From: Xanthobacteraceae bacterium
Lineage (GTDB): Bacteria; Pseudomonadota; Alphaproteobacteria; Rhizobiales; Xanthobacteraceae
Reading direction: 5' to 3'
NCBI GenBank assembly: GCA_028282095.1
Contig: JANQIP010000125.1
Span: forward strand, 1-40,070
Length of the DNA stretch: 40,070 nucleotides
The translations under genes were made by a program, and so were the position numbers. Numbering within the stretch: position 1 is the first letter of the stretch; every line of letters starts with the position of its first letter. The notes beneath the pieces were generated by a model, which did not search any database, was not told where the DNA came from, and was given only the letters and a program-made list of their open reading frames with translations. This document shows, in pieces, positions 33,615 through 40,070 of this stretch.

Positions 33615-33737
33615 CTAGTGTTCCGACTCTGACGGTCCGATCCCGGACCATCAGCCCGGAACACTAGCTAATCTGATCCCTTGTGATGCGGCACCAACAC
33701 AATGAGACGAGCCCAAGCGTTGGTGCCGCATCACTAG
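33615..33737. repeat. bipartite palindromic repeat, copy 3
   Basis: Module A: CTAGTGTTCCGACTCTGACG through CAGCCCGGAACACTAG (33615-33665). Module B: GTGATGCGGCACCAAC at 33683 and its reverse complement ending at 33733. This is the best-preserved full copy of the module A then module B order. Confidence 0.85.
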
Positions 33738-34059
33738 CATCAGGGTCCCATCGCCGGCCAGTGCGGACTGCCGCGCGTACAAGCCGAAATGGTCGCAGGG
33801 CGAGATCATACCCACAAGCGTCGGATCGACAACGTCCAAGGCTGATTGAAATCTACAAAGACGTGCAACCCTGTGTCGCTGCACACGCCTCTATCGCCGC
33901 AACCCTCTCGCGCCCGGACAAAGAGAACGAGAGCGCGATCAATTGACCCCGAATCCATCGCGCTCTACCGCATGATCCCGTAAAGTTGGCGGACTTTTCG
34001 GATAAGATCATGCGATGAGACTGGGAGAAGATGGCGCGCGAACGATCCGATCTTAAGGG

Positions 34060-34147
34060 ATCGCGCTCTGGTCCGTTCGTCCCCGCGCAAGCGGGGACCC
34101 AGGATGCCCTGTCAAGACTGGATTCCCGCTTTCGCGGGAATGAACGG
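34060..34147. repeat. third dispersed repeat family (GTCCCCGCG hairpins)
   Basis: GATCGCGCTCTGGTCCGTTC, a hairpin CCCCGCGCAAGCGGGG, a spacer, then ATTCCCGCTTTCGCGGGAAT and GAACGG. The same arrangement starts again at about 39998 and runs off the window end. Similar hairpin arrays are common in Hyphomicrobiales intergenic DNA. Confidence 0.75.
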
Positions 34148-34276
34148 AGTTCATAGGAGTAGCTCCGCCCCAACCGTCTTCCGCAAGCGGGAGAGGTCAT
34201 TCAGATCCTGACCGGTCAGATAGGTGACACCCGCTTCGCGGCCTCCTCAGGATCACGTGCGTAGATTGGCGCGGCG

Positions 34277-35536
34277 TCACTGGCCGGACGCGTGGGCCAT
34301 GGCGGCGACGTGCTCGGCCCGCAGCCGCATATAGAGATCATAGGTCTGTCGCGCGATGCTCTGCCAGCTATAGCGATCCTCGACGCGGCGGCGTCCGGCT
34401 TCCGCCATCCGCTGACGCAAGTCGGGATCGTTGGCAATGCGATTGATCCCGTCGGCAAGCTCGCGCTCGAACCGGGCGGGAGCGACCGGATCATGCGGCG
34501 GCTCCGGCGACAGATGCGGATCGACCAGGATGCCGGTTTCGCCGTCCACCACGACCTCGCGAATGCCGCCGACGGCGCTGCCCACGACCGGCGTGTCGCA
34601 CGCCATCGCTTCCAGATTGATCAGGCCGAACGGCTCGTAGATCGACGGGCAGCAGAACACGGTCGCATGCGAGTACAGCGCGATCGTGTCCGCCCGCGGC
34701 AGCATCTGCGGAATCCACACAATGCCGGGTCGGTTGCTCTGCAGCTCGCGCACCATTTCCTCGATCTCGCGCTGCATGGCGAGCGTATCGGCATCGCCCG
34801 CGCACAACACCACCTGCAGATTGGGGTCGATCTGGGGAATCGCCTGCAGCAGATAATAGAGGCCCTTCTGGCGCGTGATACGGCCGACGAACAGCACATA
34901 GGGGCGCTCGAGATCGACGCCGAGGCGGGACAGGACCTCGGGGGCGTGAACCGGCCTGTACTCTTCGGTATCGATCCCGTTGGGGATGATGACCACCTTC
35001 GACGGCTCGACGTCGAACAGGCGAATAATGTCCTCGCGCGTGCTGCTCGACACCGCGATGATGGTGTCGGCGAACTCGAGCGCGGTCTTCTCGATCCAAC
35101 GGGCGAGATCATAGCCATGTCCGAGCTGCTCGCGCTTCCACGGCCGCAGCGGCTCGAGCGAATGGACGGTGACCACCATCGGAATGTTGTAAAGGATCTT
35201 CGCGAGAATGCCGCTGAAATGCGTATACCAAGTATGGCAATGGATGAGCTCGACATTGCCCTCGAGTTCGTCGCCGATGCCCTGCCCGACAAAGGCAAGA
35301 CACGTGCTCAGCGCCCGCAACGGCGAAACGAAGGACTGCGGACAACCGGCGAAATGCGAGGTGTCGACCTTGATGCCGCGCAAATGGAGCTGACCGTCGG
35401 TGAAGGTCTGGTCGTGGAAGCTGCGGACTTCGACCGGCGTGAACTTCGCCAATTCGCGCGACAGATATTCGACGTGAACCCCGGCGCCCCCGTAGACAAA
35501 GGGCGGATACTCATTGGTGGCCAACAGGACGCGCAT
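34277..35536 (-). CDS. glgM: GT4 glycosyltransferase, maltose-1-phosphate synthase-like (GlgM/GlgA)
   Basis: A 419-residue GT-B glycosyltransferase. The N-terminus MRVLLATNEYPPFVYGGAGV has the glucan-synthase Gly-rich loop. Further on are IHCHTWYTH, the linker VIIPNGIDTEEY, FVGRITRQKGL and the catalytic E-x7-E in YEPFGLINLEAM. It is about the size of actinobacterial GlgM, which joins ADP-glucose and glucose-1-phosphate into maltose-1-phosphate, the substrate of GlgE. The adjacent glgE upstream on the same strand strongly supports that role over classical GlgA. Donor preference is inferred. Confidence 0.85.
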   Translation of the reverse strand: MRVLLATNEYPPFVYGGAGVHVEYLSRELAKFTPVEVRSFHDQTFTDGQLHLRGIKVDTSHFAGCPQSFVSPLRALSTCLAFVGQGIGDELEGNVELIHCHTWYTHFSGILAKILYNIPMVVTVHSLEPLRPWKREQLGHGYDLARWIEKTALEFADTIIAVSSSTREDIIRLFDVEPSKVVIIPNGIDTEEYRPVHAPEVLSRLGVDLERPYVLFVGRITRQKGLYYLLQAIPQIDPNLQVVLCAGDADTLAMQREIEEMVRELQSNRPGIVWIPQMLPRADTIALYSHATVFCCPSIYEPFGLINLEAMACDTPVVGSAVGGIREVVVDGETGILVDPHLSPEPPHDPVAPARFERELADGINRIANDPDLRQRMAEAGRRRVEDRYSWQSIARQTYDLYMRLRAEHVAAMAHASGQ

Positions 35537-35673
35537 TGTCTTGGTATTCCTTCCGCCAAATCAAATAATATCTCGTCCCGCTCGCGGCGCCGCCGGCGGG
35601 CAAGCAACCAGACTCCGGCGTCGCACTGAACCAAACCGATGACTAGTACAAAAACCCTTCATTAGGATGAAAG

Positions 35674-37722
35674 TCAGGTCAGGCAGCGCATCAGGACCAC
35701 CGGGTCGTTTTCGGGATCGACATAGAGCCGCAGGCCGCCCCATTCGATCTGCCGCTTCTCGCCGGTGAGCAGATTCTCGACCGCGCGCACCGGCCGGCGG
35801 GCATCCTCCGGCCCGATGCGAAGGTCGCCGAAGTGGAACCAGAATTCATGCGGTCCGCGACCGAGCGCGACCGCGACCGCAACCGCATTGTCCTTCGCCG
35901 CCGATTCCTTGACGAACCCGATCACCTCACCATTGTCGACGGCGACGAAGGTGAGATTGGCGTTCTGCTGCAGCGCCGGATTCTCGCGACGGCACTGGTT
36001 CAGCCGCGTGATATAGTCGTTGATATTGCCGGGCGCGTTCCAGTCGCGCGGCCTGATTTCGTATTTCTCCGAGTCGAGATACTCTTCCTTGCCCTCAGCG
36101 AGCGGCGTGTGCTCGAGCAGCTCGAAGCCGCTATAGACCCCGTAGGTCGCCGACAAGGTCGCGGCGAGCGCGAGGCGCGACTTGAACATCCACCCATCTC
36201 CCGACTGCAGATGGAAAGGAAGGATGTCGGGCGTGTTGACGAAAAAGTTCGGACGATAAAACTCGCATTCGGGATAGCGCGTGAGCTCGGTGAGGTACTC
36301 CTCGAACTCGGCCTTGCCTGTGCGCCAGGTGAAATAGGTGTAGGACTGGGTGAAACCAAGCTTGGCGAGCGCCTTCATCACTTTGGGGCGCGTGAAGGCT
36401 TCGGACAGGAAGACCGTGTCGGGATCGCGCGTCTGCACGTCGCGGATCAGCCACTCCCAGAACGGAAACGGCTTGGTGTGCGGATTGTCGACGCGGAAGA
36501 TGCGCACCCCCTGCGCCACCCAGAACAGCACGACGTCGCGCAAAGCCTGCCATAGCGCCTCGCGGTCGTCGCAATAGAAGTCAGGATTGACGATGTCCTC
36601 GTACTTCTTCGGCGGGTTTTCGGAGTAGCGGATGGTCCCGTCCGGGCGCCACTTGAACCAGTCGGGGTGCTCCTTGAGCCAGGGATGGTCGGGCGAACAC
36701 TGGATCGCAAAATCGAGGGCGATCTCCATGTCGTGAGCCTTGGCCGCCTCGACGAGCCTCAGGAAATCCGCGAGCGTGCCGAGCTCCGGGTGGATCGCGT
36801 CGTGGCCGCCCTCCTCGGCTCCGATCGCATAGGGGCTGCCCGGCTCGCCGGGAGCGGCGTTCAGCGTGTTGTTCTTGCCCTTGCGGTTGGTCCGGCCGAT
36901 GGGATGGATGGGCGGCAAGTACAAAACGTCGTAGCCCTTCGCAGCGATGTCGGGCAGGCGCGCGATCACATCGTCGAAGGTCCCGTGCCGGCCGGCGTCG
37001 GTCGTCTGGCTGCGCGGAAACAGCTCGTACCATGCCCCGAAACGGGCGCGCGGACGATCCACGGTGAGCGGGAAGGAATCGCTCCAGGTGAGGTCAGGAC
37101 GCGGCTCGACCTCCGCCATCAGCGCAGCGAGCTCGTCACCGAGCAGCGGCTCGGGGGCGCGCGTGCGATCGAACTCATCGAGCGCCGTCTGCAGGGCCGG
37201 CAGCGACTCGCCGGCACGAACCAGCGCAGCCGCGATCAAGGCGCGCCCTTCCAGCAACTCGACCGTGATGTCGACGCCAGCATTCTGCTTGACCAAGCAG
37301 TCGCGTCGCCACGTCGCGAAGGTTGCCGTCCAGGCTTCGATCCCGAACATGTGCCGTCCGGTTCGCGTCGGCGTGAACTCGCCCTTCCAGCGATCATTGT
37401 CGACAAAGACCATCGGCGCCGCCTGCCAGGCCAGGTCACCCTCCCGTCGCCAGCGCAGCGCCGCCGCGGTCACATCATGTCCGTCGCGGAAGATGTCCGC
37501 CGAGACCACGACCCGGTCGCCGGCAACCCGCTTGACGGCAAAGCGACCACCTTCGACCCGCGGGCGGATATCCTCGATATAGAAACGCCGCTCGAACACA
37601 TCCGAATCGAGCGCCGGAAGATTCACCGGCGGTTCGACGGTGCGCGGTTCCGAAGTCGTGGTGGTGCGGCTTGAGAGCTTCTTCGGCTTCGGCGAAGGCG
37701 CCGTCGATTTTTGCGTGTCCAC
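35674..37722 (-). CDS. glgE: alpha-1,4-glucan:maltose-1-phosphate maltosyltransferase (GlgE)
   Basis: A 682-residue GH13 subfamily 3 enzyme that adds maltosyl units from maltose-1-phosphate to alpha-glucan. The N-terminal domain is beta-sandwich-like. The barrel has YDVLYLPPIHPIGRTNRKGK, IALDFAIQCSPDHPW, the nucleophile Asp412 in FRVDNPHTKP and the acid Glu441 in FLSEAFTRPK, with the same 29-residue spacing as in Streptomyces GlgE. The start is set at GTG 37722, before the low-complexity Pro/Lys/Ser leader; an upstream GTG at 37881 is open but less likely. It precedes glgM in a probable operon (137-bp gap). No glgB or trehalose synthase is in the window. Confidence 0.93.
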   Translation of the reverse strand: MDTQKSTAPSPKPKKLSSRTTTTSEPRTVEPPVNLPALDSDVFERRFYIEDIRPRVEGGRFAVKRVAGDRVVVSADIFRDGHDVTAAALRWRREGDLAWQAAPMVFVDNDRWKGEFTPTRTGRHMFGIEAWTATFATWRRDCLVKQNAGVDITVELLEGRALIAAALVRAGESLPALQTALDEFDRTRAPEPLLGDELAALMAEVEPRPDLTWSDSFPLTVDRPRARFGAWYELFPRSQTTDAGRHGTFDDVIARLPDIAAKGYDVLYLPPIHPIGRTNRKGKNNTLNAAPGEPGSPYAIGAEEGGHDAIHPELGTLADFLRLVEAAKAHDMEIALDFAIQCSPDHPWLKEHPDWFKWRPDGTIRYSENPPKKYEDIVNPDFYCDDREALWQALRDVVLFWVAQGVRIFRVDNPHTKPFPFWEWLIRDVQTRDPDTVFLSEAFTRPKVMKALAKLGFTQSYTYFTWRTGKAEFEEYLTELTRYPECEFYRPNFFVNTPDILPFHLQSGDGWMFKSRLALAATLSATYGVYSGFELLEHTPLAEGKEEYLDSEKYEIRPRDWNAPGNINDYITRLNQCRRENPALQQNANLTFVAVDNGEVIGFVKESAAKDNAVAVAVALGRGPHEFWFHFGDLRIGPEDARRPVRAVENLLTGEKRQIEWGGLRLYVDPENDPVVLMRCLT

Positions 37723-37906
37723 GTCGTCACTTATCCGAAATTGGGGAGAAACGAGGCGGCCTGCAAGCGTGCCACTTCGGTCTTGCAGGCGCAAAACTGT
37801 TATGTTGGTTTTCGCCGCGATCGGCAAGACCTTGCGCGGCTTTCGCAGGTCCCGGCTGCAGCGTGATTGACGGGCGGGCACTCCCTGGGCGGCGGCGCTC
37901 GGTCCC

Positions 37907-38024
37907 TCGTGTTCCGACTCTGACGGTCCGCCTCGGACCGTCAGCCTGGAACGTTCGCCAATCTAACGCGCTGCCGCGCGGCACCAACACGATGAGACGG
38001 GCTCAAGCCTTGGTGCCGCACCAC
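37907..38024. repeat. bipartite palindromic repeat, copy 4
   Basis: Module A: TCGTGTTCCGACTCTGACGG with its pairing arm CGGACCGTCAG and CTGGAACG. Module B: CGCGGCACCAACACGATGAG and the pairing arm TTGGTGCCGC ending at about 38021. It lies between glgE and the hisI 3' end, four bases after which hisI stops. Confidence 0.8.
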
Positions 38025-38027
38025 GAA

Positions 38028-38489
38028 CTACTCGCTGTTGCCGTAGACCTCCGACGGCTCGAACACCTTTTCGGCGTCAACCTGGGTCAGAACCAGCGTA
38101 TGCCCGGCCGGCTCGCGAAGCGCGAGCGTACGATAGAAACACGATGCCCGCCCGGTGTGGCAGACGCCCGGCCCCGCCTGCTCGACTTTAACGAGGAGCG
38201 TGTCCTGATCGCAGTCGACCCGGATCTCCATGATCCGCAGGGTGTGGCCCGAGACCTCGCCCTTGCGCCACAACGCATCGCGCGAGCGGGAATAGAACCA
38301 GGCTTCCCCGCTCTCGATCGAATTGGCGAGCGCCGCCTCGTTCATGTAGGCGAACATGAGGATCTCACCCGACCAGGCGTCGGCGACGATCGCCGGGATG
38401 AGCCCGTCCGAATCGAATTTCGGTGCGAAGACCCGCCCTTCCTCGACCTGTTCGGTCGAGCCGCGGGGAGCGAAACGATTGGCGGCCAT
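38028..38489 (-). CDS. hisI: phosphoribosyl-AMP cyclohydrolase
   Basis: A 153-residue enzyme of histidine biosynthesis that opens the adenine ring of phosphoribosyl-AMP. Signatures are AWSGEILMFAYMNEAAL, SRSRDALWRKGEVSGHTL, the magnesium site VDCDQDTLL and the zinc Cys pair in GVCHTGRASCFYR. It is a stand-alone HisI (no HisE domain). ATG 38489 lies two bases after the folE stop, so the two are co-transcribed. Confidence 0.95.
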   Translation of the reverse strand: MAANRFAPRGSTEQVEEGRVFAPKFDSDGLIPAIVADAWSGEILMFAYMNEAALANSIESGEAWFYSRSRDALWRKGEVSGHTLRIMEIRVDCDQDTLLVKVEQAGPGVCHTGRASCFYRTLALREPAGHTLVLTQVDAEKVFEPSEVYGNSE

Positions 38490-38491
38490 GA

Positions 38492-39139
38492 TCAGCGCGC
38501 GCCGCTGCGCACGAGTTGAATGAAGCGAAGCTGCTCATTCGTGTCGTTGCGAAACAAGCCGCTGAATTGCGTCGTCACCGTTTTCGTCCCGCATTTCTCC
38601 ACGCCTCGCATCGACATGCAGGTGTGTTCCGCCTCCAGGATCAAGGCGACGCCGCGCGGCTTGAGGACCTCGTCGATGGCGGTGACCACCTGCGAGCTGA
38701 GCCGTTCCTGGGTCTGCAGGCGGTGCGCAAAAACGTCGATCAGGCGCGCGATCTTGGACAGTCCCACCACACGTTCGACCGGCAGATAGGCGACATGCGC
38801 CTGGCCGTAGAACGGCATCATGTGGTGTTCGCAGTGCGAGTTGAACGGAATGTCGCGGATGAGAACGAGGTCGTCATAGGTTCCGATCTCGGAAAAGGTG
38901 CGGTCGAGCACGTCGCTCGCCTGCACCTCATAGCCGTTGAAGAGTTCCTCATAGGCCGACACGACCCGTCGCGGCGTATCCAACAGACCTTCCCGCCCCG
39001 GGTCGTCGCCGATGTAAGCGAGCAGCGTGCGGACGGCTTCCTCCGCCTGTTCGCGACTCGGGCGCGGCGCGTCCCAGTCGCCCCCCGAACTGGCTGCCGT
39101 GCGAGGCGTGGGGCCGATTTTCTTGATGACATTGTCCAT
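38492..39139 (-). CDS. folE: GTP cyclohydrolase I
   Basis: A 215-residue enzyme that converts GTP to dihydroneopterin triphosphate, the first step to folate. Motifs are [12 protein letters not shown], the zinc site [20 protein letters not shown] with Cys and two His, [19 protein letters not shown], and CMSMRGVEK with the second zinc Cys. The first 25 residues are a variable leader. It starts the folE-hisI operon and is divergent from the scaffold gene at 39476. Confidence 0.96.
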   Translation of the reverse strand: MDNVIKKIGPTPRTAASSGGDWDAPRPSREQAEEAVRTLLAYIGDDPGREGLLDTPRRVVSAYEELFNGYEVQASDVLDRTFSEIGTYDDLVLIRDIPFNSHCEHHMMPFYGQAHVAYLPVERVVGLSKIARLIDVFAHRLQTQERLSSQVVTAIDEVLKPRGVALILEAEHTCMSMRGVEKCGTKTVTTQFSGLFRNDTNEQLRFIQLVRSGAR

Positions 39140-39475
39140 GGCGAGCGTCCGCTGCGTTTACCCGGGGTCGGCAAGCGTACCCCACTGTTCTTCTTAACCG
39201 GCCAAGCTTCGCACGCCGCAAGGATCACTCGCCTTGCGGAACGCACGCTGACTTCCCAGTTGGCGTTACCCTTCAGAACGCGATTGCTGAGGGGTGAAAC
39301 AGTCTTGCTCTCTGTCTCTTTGGTTTTTCTTGCATGGTCCTTATTCGCTGGAACATCCATTAGGACGAGCCGCAACGGACGGAGCGCAAGCAGTTCTCGC
39401 CCTGCCCGACCGGTCACATATATAATCTCTACCGCAGGGTGACAATCGAGCGCCCCCAAGGCAGTTGGCGATGCG
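39140..39475. other. divergent promoter region between folE and the scaffold gene
   Basis: 336 bp that should contain promoters for folE-hisI (minus) and the scaffold gene (plus). A T-rich patch lies near 39310-39340. I see no clear operator, terminator or small gene. Confidence 0.5.
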
Positions 39476-39922
39476 ATGCTGAACGAAGTCTATAACCAGC
39501 GCATCCTGGAGCTTGCCGGCAATATTCCCCGGCTCGGCCGGCTGCCGGAGCCCGACGCGAGCGCGACCGCGCATTCGCGGCTTTGCGGCTCGACCGTTAC
39601 CGTCGACCTCAAGATGGACGGCGAGACCGTGGTCGACTTCGCCCATGTGGTGAAGGCCTGTGCGCTCGGCCAGGCATCGGCCTCGATCATGGCGCGCAGT
39701 GTGATCGGTGCACGCGCAGACGAATTGCGTGCGCTACGCGAGGCCGTGCGGCACATGCTCAAGGATGACGGGCCGCCGCCTACCGCCGAGCGCTGGTCCG
39801 ACATTGCCGTGCTCGAACCGGTGCGGGACTTCAAGTCTCGGCATGCCTCGACCATGCTCACCTTCGACGCGGTCGTGTCGGCCATCGACGAAATCGAAGC
39901 CAAGCGCCGCGCCGCTTCTTAG
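39476..39922 (+). CDS. NifU/IscU-type iron-sulfur scaffold-like protein
   Basis: A 148-residue protein with the IscU/SufU-type fold: MLNEVYNQRILELAGN at the start, the first cluster Cys in SRLCGSTVTV, and the second in KACALGQASASIMARSVIG. The usual third Cys region reads FKSRHASTMLTF, without Cys, so the ligand set is incomplete compared with IscU. This variant next to folE is common in Hyphomicrobiales and its exact role is not defined; it may be a carrier or regulatory relative. The ATG at 39476 is the natural start. Confidence 0.8.
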   Translation: MLNEVYNQRILELAGNIPRLGRLPEPDASATAHSRLCGSTVTVDLKMDGETVVDFAHVVKACALGQASASIMARSVIGARADELRALREAVRHMLKDDGPPPTAERWSDIAVLEPVRDFKSRHASTMLTFDAVVSAIDEIEAKRRAAS

Positions 39923-40070
39923 AGCATGATTCCGAAAAGTTGCAGGTCATGCGACCAAACAAAGGAAACAGAGCGCGATCGATTCAAGCTGAATGGATCG
40001 CGCTCCAGTCCGTTCGTCCCCGCGAAAGCGGGGAACCAGACGCTCTGCCCAGGTGGGATTCCCGCTTGCG
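39923..40070. repeat. composite dispersed repeats at the window end
   Basis: 39923-39998 is a copy of the CATGATC/GAGCGCGATC family (GAGCATGATTCCGAAAAGTT and GAGCGCGATCGATTCAAGCT). From about 39998 the third family follows (CCCCGCGAAAGCGGGG hairpin and the beginning of ATTCCCGCTTGCG), cut by the window end. The same order occurs at 33945-34147. Confidence 0.75.

Larger units (their letters stand above)
33394..34276. other. repeat-rich intergenic region
   Basis: About 880 bp between dctP and the glycosyltransferase gene. It holds the bipartite repeat at 33615-33737, partial CATGATC-family copies at about 33545-33615 and 33971-34030, and a third repeat at 34060-34147. No gene is visible. Confidence 0.6.

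Noticed and set aside
1..40070. CRISPR array
   Set aside because: The repeats seen are dispersed palindromes far apart and lack regular spacers; no cas genes are present.

Overview
The window is high-GC alphaproteobacterial chromosome, most like Hyphomicrobiales (Xanthobacteraceae/Bradyrhizobium-type). The gene content (GlgE with a GlgM-like GT4, folE-hisI beside a small Fe-S scaffold gene, a bufferin operon, a DctPQM TRAP transporter, an FeS-type photolyase) and the families of dispersed palindromic intergenic repeats point there. No ribosomal or other phylogenetic marker is present, so the genus is not fixed.

Region 1 (1-827) holds tRNA-Trp(CCA) on the minus strand and tRNA-Gln(CTG) on the plus strand. 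Region 2 (about 822-18794) is an integrated element of about 18 kb sitting on the 3' end of tRNA-Gln. It has a large serine recombinase at the left end, a helper-sized protein upstream of it, a MobP relaxase with a MobC-like protein and a candidate oriT, a MORN-like repeat protein operon, a HigBA-type toxin-antitoxin pair at the right end, and as main cargo a two-gene anti-phage system: a 2095-residue STAND NTPase with an N-terminal Cap4/DUF4297-like nuclease plus a 231-residue partner, best matched to AVAST type 3 (Avs3a/Avs3b). I see no type IV secretion genes, so it looks like an integrative mobilizable element rather than a self-transmissible one. It is partly decayed: the recombinase has His in place of a catalytic Arg, one gene is split by an in-frame amber codon, and at least three others carry frameshifts. 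The relaxase, MobC, Avs and toxin-antitoxin genes are intact. A 213-bp imperfect copy of the recombinase 3' end lies just beyond the right boundary, probably left by an earlier related element.

Region 3 (19178-21432) is a zone of small genes and gene remnants: a secreted Cys/Arg-rich peptide, a YchJ/SEC-C protein, a broken cache-domain fragment, a decayed cobO and a small conserved protein. Region 4 (21549-24526) has a creatininase-family hydrolase and the bufferin operon bufA-bufB-bufC, which makes a modified copper-binding peptide. Region 5 (25231-29983) has a PflX-like radical SAM protein, an SDR, a small membrane protein, an FeS photolyase and a secreted fasciclin protein. Region 6 (30267-33393) is a DctPQM TRAP transporter. 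Region 7 (34277-37722) pairs a maltose-1-phosphate synthase-like GT4 with GlgE for alpha-glucan synthesis. Region 8 (38028-39922) has hisI and folE divergent from an Fe-S scaffold gene.

Several chromosomal gaps are filled by palindromic repeats of at least three families. One is a bipartite hairpin repeat present in four copies (21446, 32251, 33615, 37907), and one copy supplies the last codons of the creatininase-family gene.
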